From assembly GCA_934216145.1 (NCBI GenBank), contig CAKQBG010000074.1, positions 1-6,081 on the forward strand: a DNA stretch of 6,081 nt. The letters are read 5' to 3'. This document shows positions 1-6,081 of this stretch, one piece after another. The notes under the pieces were generated by a model. It ran no database searches. It saw only the letters and a program-made list of their open reading frames with translations, and was not told where the DNA came from. This DNA is from an uncultured Anaeroplasma sp. Its GTDB lineage: Bacteria > Bacillota_I > Bacilli_A > Acholeplasmatales > Anaeroplasmataceae. Numbering within the stretch: position 1 is the first letter of the stretch; the number at the start of each line of letters is the position of its first letter. The position numbers and the translations under genes were made by a program.

Positions 1-44
1 GTACCAATTTGAACAAAATTAGTACCTTTTAGTAGATTATTAAC

Positions 45-557
45 TTAATCATAGCACAACAACTGCAAAACTCGGGTTATATTACAATTTGTATTAATTT
101 TAAAATATATTGAAACACTTCTTATAAAAATTCCACTACCTATAGGTATAATAATATTATCAAATGAATAATTATTTATTATTTTCTTTAAATCATTTTC
201 ATAAACCTTAAATGACAATTTTATATCTACCAAATTTAAAAAATATGATTTTTCAATTTCCAATGAAATATCCTTAGCTAAATCAATTAGTTCCTGATAT
301 CCAAATAAAGTTGTAGCCTTAATTAAATTGGCACCATTATTAACTAAAATATCTTCTTTATTTTTATCAATATCATCAGGAACAATCAAAATATGCTTAA
401 TATTCTTGGAATTTAAATAATTAGATAGGCTAATAATACTACTACCTCCTCCAAAAGAAACAATAGTAGTATCATTAACTATAGCATTTTTATCTAAAAG
501 TGAATCAATTAAATATTTTATACTAATATCAGTATGATTAAAACAATAAATTTCCAT
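45..557 (-). CDS. Truncated fold-type II PLP-enzyme-like protein (cysteine/threonine synthase type), possible remnant
   Basis: This 170-residue product is about half the length of a cysteine or threonine synthase (300 or more) and aligns by eye with the middle of that fold. Residues 7-16 (NHTDISIKYL) sit where the family has NPTGSxKDR, making K14 the candidate for the PLP lysine. SFGGGSS (34-40) replaces the substrate-loop SGNTG. HILIVPDDIDKNKEDIL (55-71) then NNGANLI (73-79) match the usual IvvP...K...GAelv stretch. PIGSGIF (138-144) stands in for the phosphate-binding GTGGT loop. The N-terminal 40 or so residues and the whole C-terminal part, including the pyridine-nitrogen Ser, are missing, and every PLP motif is altered, so activity is doubtful. 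The ATG shares one base with the pepF stop (TAATG) and a stop lies only three codons upstream in this frame, so no 5' extension exists. After the TAA the same frame stays open for 14 codons to the window edge. It may be a decayed gene or a small pseudoenzyme. The family call is my own motif comparison. Confidence 0.6.
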   Translation of the reverse strand: MEIYCFNHTDISIKYLIDSLLDKNAIVNDTTIVSFGGGSSIISLSNYLNSKNIKHILIVPDDIDKNKEDILVNNGANLIKATTLFGYQELIDLAKDISLEIEKSYFLNLVDIKLSFKVYENDLKKIINNYSFDNIIIPIGSGIFIRSVSIYFKINTNCNITRVLQLLCYD

Positions 558-559
558 TA
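555..559 (-). promoter_or_regulatory. TAATG stop-start overlap between pepF and the PLP-like gene
   Basis: The last A of the pepF TAA stop is the first base of the next ATG. The nearest Shine-Dalgarno-like sequence is a weak GAGG (574-571), 13 nt away. Translation of the last gene therefore probably relies on ribosomes that have just finished pepF, and yield should be lower than for the other three genes. Confidence 0.6.
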
Positions 560-2320
560 AGCTAAATTAGCCTCAAGTTCATTTAATAATTCCTCAAGTC
601 TCTTAACAACCTCGATAAATGGTTCTTTAGTAGATAAATCAACTCCAGCATTTTTAATTAATACAACTGGATCATTACTACCACCTGATTTTAATAAATT
701 AATATATTTAGCAAAATCATTACTATCTCCATTCTTAACTTTATTATATAAGGCTAATGAGGCACTATAACTTGTTGCATATTGATAAACATAATATGGT
801 GTATGAAACAAATGAGGAATACTAGCCCAAACCATATCTTTATATTTTTCGTTATTTAAATCTATATCATAATATTCCATATAAAGTTTTGTCATAATAT
901 TAGATAAATAATCAGCTGTTACTGCATTACCAGATTCAACCATTGAATGAGCTTGATACTCAAAATCAGCAAATAATGTTTGACGATAGAATGTCGCAAT
1001 TAAATCATCAATAGCTTGTTCAAGTAAAACTATTTTTTCATCCTTATCATCAATATTAGCTACTAAATAATCTAAGAATAATTGTTCATTAAATGTAGAA
1101 GCTACTTCAGCAACAAATATAACATAATCTGCAGTTTCAGGTTTTTGAGCCTCATTTGCATATAATGTATGAATTGAGTGGCCGCATTCATGGGCAATTG
1201 TAAACGCACTGGATAATGAATCAGTATGATTTAATAAAATATATGGTCCTTCTTTATAAGTACCTGTTGAATAAGCCCCTGTTGCTTTTCCATCAGATGG
1301 ATATACTGATACTCTACCAAAATCTAAAGCTTTTAAAGCTTTATTATAATAATCATCACCCATTTTCTTGCAAGCTTCTAATACCATATTTCTAGAATTT
1401 AAATATGAATATTTTTTATTTGATTCTTTTAAATGTATAAATCTATCATAAGTATGAAGCTCATCTAATTTAAAATATTTCTTTCTTAATTCATAATATC
1501 TTTTAATTAAATTAGTGTTTTCCTTTGATGTTTCAACTAAAGAATGAAAAACCTTTAAATCAATATTTTCCTTAAATAGTTTACAAGCTAAGGCTGATTC
1601 ATATCCTTTGTTTTTAGCAATATTATAATCAGTATCTAATATACCATTATAAATACCAGCAAATGTATTCTTATGATCATAATAATATTTAAAAATTGCC
1701 TCAAAGACGATTCTTCTATCTTCTTGATTAGTAAGCTTACCTAAATAATACCTGTAATTAGAATTATTAACTGTTAATTTCTCATTATTAGATAATGTAA
1801 CTGTAACATCATAATTATCAGCTATAGCTAATGAATCATAGAGCTTAACAATATCATTTTCACATGAATCAAGTGAAGCAATTACCTCTTCAACCTCACT
1901 GCTTCTAACATGTTCTTCTAGTCTAAATAGTTTATTTAGACTATATAAATTAGCCTCAATCTCACTATCCTCTTTACACCAATCTAAAATCTTTTTGCCA
2001 ACTGATAACATCTCAGGATCAGCAAAAGCTATTTTTTGACTAAATTCACTATAAATTCCGTAAACTCTATTTAAATCCTTTTGATTATCTAAATTTTTTT
2101 GATTTAAATCTTTCTTCATATAAGCATAATTAAATATCTTATTTAATAAAAGGCTAGCATCCCTACTCTTTAATAAAAATTCTTTAAATAAAGTCTTATC
2201 ATTTAATTTTCCCTTATAACCTAATAATTCATTACTAAGAGCTTGAAATTTTTCTAAATCATTATTCCAATCATCCTTTGTCTTATAAATAATACTTAAA
2301 TCCCATTCTAAATTTTCCAT
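557..2320 (-). CDS. pepF: Oligoendopeptidase F (M3B zinc metallopeptidase)
   Basis: This 587-residue protein is close to the usual length of about 600 for PepF. It starts with the typical WDLSIIY segment (residues 6-12), followed by the helical N-terminal PepF domain (about 110-180) and the M3 catalytic domain (about 200-580). The zinc site is the HECGH motif at 377-381 (ligands H377 and H381, catalytic E378), with the third ligand most likely E405 in FVAEVAST. The C-terminal substrate-side motif HLFHTPYYVYQY (503-514) supplies the His and Tyr residues conserved in M3 enzymes. No signal peptide is present, so it should act in the cytosol, where family members cut oligopeptides of roughly 7-17 residues. 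It lies 10 bp after the ABC exporter gene, with AGGAG 7 nt before the ATG, and its TAA stop overlaps the next start by one base. Co-transcription with an exporter could mean peptide handling, but nothing in the sequence proves this. Both zinc-motif halves are intact, so the enzyme is probably active. Confidence 0.96.
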   Translation of the reverse strand: MENLEWDLSIIYKTKDDWNNDLEKFQALSNELLGYKGKLNDKTLFKEFLLKSRDASLLLNKIFNYAYMKKDLNQKNLDNQKDLNRVYGIYSEFSQKIAFADPEMLSVGKKILDWCKEDSEIEANLYSLNKLFRLEEHVRSSEVEEVIASLDSCENDIVKLYDSLAIADNYDVTVTLSNNEKLTVNNSNYRYYLGKLTNQEDRRIVFEAIFKYYYDHKNTFAGIYNGILDTDYNIAKNKGYESALACKLFKENIDLKVFHSLVETSKENTNLIKRYYELRKKYFKLDELHTYDRFIHLKESNKKYSYLNSRNMVLEACKKMGDDYYNKALKALDFGRVSVYPSDGKATGAYSTGTYKEGPYILLNHTDSLSSAFTIAHECGHSIHTLYANEAQKPETADYVIFVAEVASTFNEQLFLDYLVANIDDKDEKIVLLEQAIDDLIATFYRQTLFADFEYQAHSMVESGNAVTADYLSNIMTKLYMEYYDIDLNNEKYKDMVWASIPHLFHTPYYVYQYATSYSASLALYNKVKNGDSNDFAKYINLLKSGGSNDPVVLIKNAGVDLSTKEPFIEVVKRLEELLNELEANLA

Positions 2321-2327
2321 TATTAAT

Positions 2328-2332
2328 CTCCT
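2328..2332 (-). promoter_or_regulatory. Shine-Dalgarno site of pepF overlapping the upstream TAG stop
   Basis: AGGAG begins inside the TAG stop of the second ABC gene and lies 7 nt before the pepF ATG at 2320. It supports that start codon and tight translational linkage to the transporter. Confidence 0.75.
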
Positions 2333-4172
2333 ATTCTAATTCCAAATTACCAGTAGCCAATTCATAATAAACACCCTTAAGTTTAATTAAATCATCATGA
2401 TCGCCACGTTCAATAATTTTTCCTTTATCTAATACCATTATAGCATTAGAATTCTTAACTGTCGATAATCTATGTGCAATAACAAATACAGTTCTATTCT
2501 CCATTAATCTATCCATACCCTTTTCAACTAGTAATTCTGTTCTAGTATCAATAGATGATGTAGCTTCATCTAAAATTAAAATTGGACATTTAGAAATAGC
2601 CGCTCTAGCAATAGATAATAGCTGTCTTTGACCTTGAGATAAATTACTACCATCACCATAAATCATAGTATCAAGACCATTAGGTAATCTTTTTATAAAG
2701 CCCCATGCATTAGCAAGCTTACAAGCATCTATTACTTCTTCATCAGTAGCATTTAAATTACCGTATTTTATATTATCCTTTATAGTACCTGTAAATAAAT
2801 GGGTATCCTGTAATACAATTCCAAGTGAATGCCTTAAATCATTCTTTTTAATAGTTTTTATATCAATTCCATCAACAGTGATTGTACCACCCTCAATTTC
2901 ATAGAAACGATTAATTAAATTAGTAATAGTAGTTTTACCAGCACCAGTTGAACCTACAAAGGCAATCTTTTGTCCAGGTTTTGCATAAAGGCTTAAATCA
3001 GATAAAATTCTTTTTCCTTCAATATAAGAAAAATCAACATTATGGAATCTAACATCACCTTTTAATAGAGTTAAATCACCATTGTTATTCCAAGCATATA
3101 TACCTGTTCTTTCATCATTAATAACAAGCTTATCATTTTCATATTTTGCATTAACTAATGTAACATTACCTTCATCAATTTCACTCTTTTCATCCATAAT
3201 TCTAAAGATTCTTTCAGCACCAGCTAAACCATTAAGTAAAATATTAGCCTGGTTTGTAAATTGGTTAATTGGTAATGCTCCTTGACGAACAAAAACTAAA
3301 TATGATGAAATACCACCAATAGTTAATGTTGAAATAGGAATATATTTCATAGCAATTAATCCACCAATAATTGCTACAATAGCGTAATTAATATATGATA
3401 TCGCAACAACCATAGGTACCATTGAAAAGGAGAACCTTAAGGCTTGATAATTAACCTTCCTTAATTCTTCATTTCTTTGTCTAAAAATTTCATTATTATC
3501 AGCTTCATGATTAAATACTTTTACTACCTTTAATCCAGTAATGGTTTCTTCAACAAAGCCATTAACCTCTCCTAACACCTTACTAGATTCATAAAAGGCA
3601 TTTTTACTTTTCTTTGAGGCAAAGATAATATAAGTAAACATAATAATATAAAAAACAAAACAAATAATAGATAATAACCAGTTAATAATAAATATAATAA
3701 CAATTAATCCAACAATCTGAATAAAATTATTAATTAGCATTGCGAAAGCATTATTTAAAGCATCAGATAATGAATCAATATCATTAATATAATTACTCAT
3801 TATTTCTCCATGAGTCTTTTGATCAAAATAAGAAAGTGGTAATGTTTCCATTTTATTAAACATATCACATCTCATTTCATAAATAACCTTTTGAGCAAAG
3901 GATGCCATTATTTGAGAATAGCCTAATGTAGATAATACACCAGTTAAATATATAGCCCCCTCAAGGACTAGCATCTTCCATAAATCATTAAAATATTCAT
4001 CAGTAGTATATTTATCAATAATAGGTTGTAAAAAATAAATTCCTAATAAATTAGCTAAAGCGGATAATATAACTAATATTGCGACAACTAAAAGGATAAG
4101 CTTATGTCTACCCATGTATTTAAGTAATCTTTTAATTGTCATTTTAAAATTTTGAGGTCTTTTATTCTTCAT
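2331..4172 (-). CDS. Heterodimeric ABC exporter, catalytic subunit (BmrD/LmrD/TM288-like)
   Basis: This 613-residue half-transporter is the partner of the gene just upstream. A basic N-terminus (residues 1-24) precedes the membrane domain, with hydrophobic stretches near 26-50, 66-86, 139-185 (a pair), 252-276 and about 280-300. The nucleotide-binding domain has an aromatic A-loop (Y383), Walker A GSTGAGKT (407-414, K413), Q-loop Q455, signature LSQGQ (511-515), Walker B LILD (D535) with catalytic Glu E536, and switch H567. All hydrolytic residues are present. The signature departs from LSGGQ, which matches the TM288-type subunit whose signature faces the degenerate site of its partner. About 36 extra residues (336-371, containing RTGIYAW) lie between the membrane domain and the first strand of the ATPase domain; from memory this insert is common in clostridial homologues. 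The start is fixed by AGGAGG 8 nt upstream, inside the end of the previous gene. The stop is TAG. The substrate is unknown. Confidence 0.95.
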   Translation of the reverse strand: MKNKRPQNFKMTIKRLLKYMGRHKLILLVVAILVILSALANLLGIYFLQPIIDKYTTDEYFNDLWKMLVLEGAIYLTGVLSTLGYSQIMASFAQKVIYEMRCDMFNKMETLPLSYFDQKTHGEIMSNYINDIDSLSDALNNAFAMLINNFIQIVGLIVIIFIINWLLSIICFVFYIIMFTYIIFASKKSKNAFYESSKVLGEVNGFVEETITGLKVVKVFNHEADNNEIFRQRNEELRKVNYQALRFSFSMVPMVVAISYINYAIVAIIGGLIAMKYIPISTLTIGGISSYLVFVRQGALPINQFTNQANILLNGLAGAERIFRIMDEKSEIDEGNVTLVNAKYENDKLVINDERTGIYAWNNNGDLTLLKGDVRFHNVDFSYIEGKRILSDLSLYAKPGQKIAFVGSTGAGKTTITNLINRFYEIEGGTITVDGIDIKTIKKNDLRHSLGIVLQDTHLFTGTIKDNIKYGNLNATDEEVIDACKLANAWGFIKRLPNGLDTMIYGDGSNLSQGQRQLLSIARAAISKCPILILDEATSSIDTRTELLVEKGMDRLMENRTVFVIAHRLSTVKNSNAIMVLDKGKIIERGDHDDLIKLKGVYYELATGNLELE

Positions 4173-5892
4173 TTTTCTTACCTCCTAGTTGACTATTAAC
4201 AAGCTCTCTATAGATATTAGAGCTTTCTATAAGCTCATTATGATTACCAATACTTGCGATTTTACCCTCATCCAAAATAATAATAAAATCACAATCCATA
4301 ACAGATGTTACTCTTTGTCCAATAATGATATTAGTAACATCCTTTAAACTTCTAATTCCCTTTAATATTTTTCTTTCTGTTTCCATATCACAGGCTGATG
4401 TTGAATCATCAAAAATAATAATTTTAGGATTTTTTAATAGAGCTCTTGCGATACATAGTCTTTGACGTTGTCCACCAGAGACATTAACTCCACCCTGACC
4501 TAAATTATAATTTAATCCTCCAGGTAGTCTATTAATAAATTCATCACTACATGAAATACTAACAGCTCTTTCAATTTCATCATCACTAGCATTCTTATTT
4601 CCCCATAATAGATTATCTTTAATAGTACCAGAAAATAAAACATTATTTTGTAATACAATTGATATACTATCTCTTAAATTAACTAAATCAAAATCTTTAA
4701 CATTCTTATTATCAATTAATACCTCACCACTAGAAACATCATATAATCTTAGTATTAAAGAAACTAATGTTGATTTAGATGAACCAGTACCACCCATAAT
4801 TCCAACACTTGCTCCATGAGGTATTTTTAAATTAATATTTGATAATACATATTCCTCACTAGTTTTCTTATATTTAAAGAATACATTTTTGAATTCAATA
4901 TCACCATTTAATACTTTTTCATTTCCAGTTGATTCAATATCAATTTTCTCATCAAAAATTTCAACAATTCTCTTTGATGAAGCAAATGATCTATTCATTA
5001 ATAAGAATACATTTGATAACATCATAATTGAATTAATAACCTGTAATACATATGATAACAAGGCTGATAATGTACCAACTTCAAGTGTATTATTATGTAC
5101 CATTACAGAACCAAAGGAAATAAGCATAACAGTAACTGAATACATTGCTAATTGAAACGCAGGCTGATTTAAAGAAGAAATTCTAAAGGTATTTTTAGTA
5201 ATATTAGAAACATTTTCATTTGCTTCGTTAAACTTCTTTTCCTCATAATCCTCTCTAACATATGATTTAACCGTTCTTATAGCAGTAACATTTTCTCTAA
5301 CTTTTTGGTTTAAATCATCAACATTATCTTGTAATACAGAATATGATGGTGCTACCTTTTTTATAATTAAAAACAAAATAAAAGCAAGAACAGGAACAAC
5401 AATGGCGAAAATCCAACCTAATGATGGAGCCATAACAAAAACAAGAGCTACACCCATAAATAATAGGATTGGAGATCTAACTACTGGTCTTACACTTCCT
5501 GCAAGAGTATTTTGAATTATTTGAACATCATTTGTAGCACGAGTTACAAGTGATGATATTTCAAAATGATCTAAATTAGAAAAAGAATATTCTTGAATCT
5601 TAGAATAAACTTCTTCTCTTAATGTATATGAAAAATTAGTAACAAGCTTAGCATTGAATATTGAATAGAAATGACCAAATACCAAAGATACTAAAGCACA
5701 CAGTATAATCCAACCTCCTGAATATACAATAGCCATCATATCCTGATTCTTAATTCCATTATTTATAATATCCTTCATTAAAAAAGGAATTAATAATTCA
5801 AAGGCTGTTTCTATAATGACTAATAAAATAGTCATAAATAAATTCTTTTTATCTTTTTTTAGGTAACCTAAAATTCTCATCAAATCATTCAT
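4162..5892 (-). CDS. Heterodimeric ABC exporter, subunit with degenerate ATP site (BmrC/LmrC/TM287-like)
   Basis: This 576-residue half-transporter has an N-terminal membrane domain (about residues 15-310) and a C-terminal nucleotide-binding domain (about 330-570). Hydrophobic segments lie near residues 17-40, 56-78, 137-176 (a pair), 245-265 and 275-300, which fits the six-helix exporter fold. The ATPase motifs are Walker A GGTGSSKS (367-374, K373), Q-loop Q415, signature VSGGQ (471-475), Walker B IIIFD (D495), and switch residue Q526. Three key positions are altered: the last Walker A Gly is Ser372, the catalytic Glu is Asp496, and the switch His is Gln526. In known heterodimeric exporters (BmrCD, LmrCD, TM287/288) one subunit carries such a degenerate site, so this is a family trait rather than decay. 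It is the first gene of the operon, with its start set by AGGAGG 9 nt upstream, and it overlaps its partner by 11 bp. The likely role is drug or lipid-like substrate efflux at the cytoplasmic membrane; the substrate cannot be read from sequence. Confidence 0.95.
   Translation of the reverse strand: MNDLMRILGYLKKDKKNLFMTILLVIIETAFELLIPFLMKDIINNGIKNQDMMAIVYSGGWIILCALVSLVFGHFYSIFNAKLVTNFSYTLREEVYSKIQEYSFSNLDHFEISSLVTRATNDVQIIQNTLAGSVRPVVRSPILLFMGVALVFVMAPSLGWIFAIVVPVLAFILFLIIKKVAPSYSVLQDNVDDLNQKVRENVTAIRTVKSYVREDYEEKKFNEANENVSNITKNTFRISSLNQPAFQLAMYSVTVMLISFGSVMVHNNTLEVGTLSALLSYVLQVINSIMMLSNVFLLMNRSFASSKRIVEIFDEKIDIESTGNEKVLNGDIEFKNVFFKYKKTSEEYVLSNINLKIPHGASVGIMGGTGSSKSTLVSLILRLYDVSSGEVLIDNKNVKDFDLVNLRDSISIVLQNNVLFSGTIKDNLLWGNKNASDDEIERAVSISCSDEFINRLPGGLNYNLGQGGVNVSGGQRQRLCIARALLKNPKIIIFDDSTSACDMETERKILKGIRSLKDVTNIIIGQRVTSVMDCDFIIILDEGKIASIGNHNELIESSNIYRELVNSQLGGKKNEE
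4181..4186 (-). promoter_or_regulatory. Shine-Dalgarno site of the second ABC gene inside the first gene
   Basis: AGGAGG followed by 8 nt and the ATG at 4172 lies within the last codons of the upstream subunit, where it encodes part of its C-terminal LGGK. With the 11-bp overlap this supports coupled translation, suited to equal amounts of two subunits of one complex. It decides the start of the downstream gene. Confidence 0.85.
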
Positions 5893-5901
5893 TTTAAAAA
5901 A

Positions 5902-5907
5902 CCTCCT
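5902..5907 (-). promoter_or_regulatory. Shine-Dalgarno site of the first ABC gene, almost at the transcript 5' end
   Basis: AGGAGG sits 9 nt before the ATG at 5892 and fixes that start codon. It lies only 5 nt past the first -10 box, so if that promoter is used the ribosome site is at or very near the first transcribed bases. This is unusually tight. Confidence 0.8.
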
Positions 5908-5912
5908 ATTAT

Positions 5913-5940
5913 ATTATACAAATCAAAAATTAAAAGACAA
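5913..5940 (-). promoter_or_regulatory. Sigma-A-type promoter of the four-gene operon
   Basis: On the minus strand, TTGTCT (5940-5935) and a perfect TATAAT (5918-5913) are separated by 16 bp of AT-rich sequence. A second overlapping TATAAT follows at 5913-5908. Transcription from the first -10 box should start near 5907-5905, giving a leader of only about 15 nt before the ATG. It lies directly after the terminator hairpin and is the only convincing promoter I see for the operon. Confidence 0.7.
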
Positions 5941-5941
5941 G

Positions 5942-5998
5942 AAAAAAATGGAGGTGTGAAAAAATAGATTTTTTTAAATCTATAATGTTCACACCTCC
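5942..5998 (-). terminator. Strong intrinsic terminator upstream of the operon promoter
   Basis: On the minus strand an 11-bp perfect stem (GGAGGTGTGAA with TTCACACCTCC, 5998-5988 and 5960-5950) is followed, across a small internal loop, by an 8-bp perfect stem (ATAGATTT with AAATCTAT) closed by AAAA. One base after the hairpin come seven Ts (5948-5942). This is a textbook Rho-independent terminator. It ends just before the -35 box, so it most simply stops transcription from a gene beyond the right edge. The plus strand has only four Ts after the same stem, so it could work weakly in that direction too. If a longer leader were made from a promoter further right, it could act as an attenuator. 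Confidence 0.8.
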
Positions 5999-6029
5999 TT
6001 TTGATCTAGATTAATACTATTAATAAATG

Positions 6030-6081
6030 AAAAAATGTAACTTTTAAGGCGAGAATCCCCCTTACCCCATAGTTACATTTT
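6030..6081 (-). terminator. Second hairpin with GC-rich interior and T-run, at the window edge
   Basis: Perfect 11-bp inverted repeats AAAATGTAACT (6081-6071) and AGTTACATTTT (6042-6032) enclose a further 5-bp stem TAAGG/CCTTA (6064-6060 with 6049-6045). On the minus strand the hairpin runs into six Ts (6035-6030), as in a terminator. The 28-base interior is far richer in G and C than its surroundings and has two G runs (GGGGTAAGGGGG). The stem may continue past the window end. On the plus strand it also ends in TTTT, so it could be bidirectional. It could equally be a structured RNA part or a small palindromic repeat. Confidence 0.5.

Noticed and set aside
557..2320. Unusual Cys in the HECGH zinc motif as a possible loss of function
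   Set aside because: The position is variable (x in HEXXH) and does not bind zinc. Both His, the catalytic Glu and the downstream Glu are intact.
3082..3285. Open plus-strand frame of 67 codons opposite the second ABC gene
   Set aside because: It lies antisense to the linker and membrane region of a clear ABC gene, lacks a convincing ribosome site, and its hydrophobic translation is what antisense reading of that region would give.
4889..5155. Open plus-strand frame of 88 codons opposite the first ABC gene
   Set aside because: It is antisense to a well-supported membrane-domain coding region, with no recognisable family and no promoter or ribosome site.
5930..5986. Possible 18-codon leader peptide starting at ATT after the AAGGAGGTG in the terminator arm
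   Set aside because: ATT is a very rare start codon, the site is sequestered in an 11-bp stem, and the frame runs through the terminator T-tract, so most transcripts would lack its end.
6001..6023. Plus-strand promoter starting with TTGATC for a divergent small RNA
   Set aside because: The sequence 17 bp downstream (TAAATG) is a poor -10 match, and nothing transcribed rightward is visible before the window ends.
5942..6081. Riboswitch or T-box leader controlling the exporter
   Set aside because: I found no T-box TGGNACC-type sequence or known aptamer core, and the predicted operon promoter lies downstream of both hairpins.

Overview
This is a very AT-rich window (about 30% GC or less, judged by eye) with four closely packed genes, all on the minus strand and reading from right to left. 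Strong AGGAGG Shine-Dalgarno sites, a consensus sigma-A-like promoter, TGG-coded tryptophan with TAA/TAG stops, and a BmrCD/LmrCD/TM287-288-type transporter next to an oligoendopeptidase F all point to a low-GC member of the Bacillota. A Bacilli, Erysipelotrichia or deep gut lineage is plausible. The standard bacterial code fits, so a mycoplasma that reads TGA as Trp is unlikely. The taxonomic call is an inference from composition and gene families.

Layout in transcription order (right to left). 6081-5893 is a non-coding regulatory stretch with two tandem terminator-like hairpins (6030-6081 and 5942-5998), followed by a promoter (5913-5940) and a strong ribosome binding site. 5892-4162 encodes the first half of a heterodimeric ABC exporter, carrying a degenerate ATP site (Asp for the catalytic Glu, Gln for the switch His, and a Walker A Gly-to-Ser change). 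4172-2331 overlaps it by 11 bp and encodes the partner half-transporter, which has intact Walker A, catalytic Glu and switch His but an LSQGQ signature. 2320-557 is oligoendopeptidase F (pepF), a zinc M3-family peptidase with its HEXXH motif. 557-45 overlaps the pepF stop by one base (TAATG). It encodes a 170-residue protein that resembles the middle of a fold-type II PLP enzyme (cysteine synthase/threonine synthase type) but lacks both ends. The last 44 bases (1-44) hold no terminator, and the same frame stays open past the stop to the window edge.

Gaps and overlaps of -11, +10 and -1 bp and one visible promoter indicate a single transcription unit. The two ABC subunits almost certainly form one exporter in which the second subunit supplies the hydrolysing site and the first supplies that site's signature motif. 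PepF is a cytosolic enzyme that degrades short peptides. Its link to the exporter (peptide export or turnover, or simple co-transcription) is open. The last gene looks like an enzyme remnant or a pseudoenzyme.

I see no RNA gene, CRISPR array or intact mobile element, and no clear evidence of a new multi-gene system. The most unusual items are the truncated PLP-like gene and the tandem hairpins upstream of the operon, one of which buries a near-perfect Shine-Dalgarno sequence.
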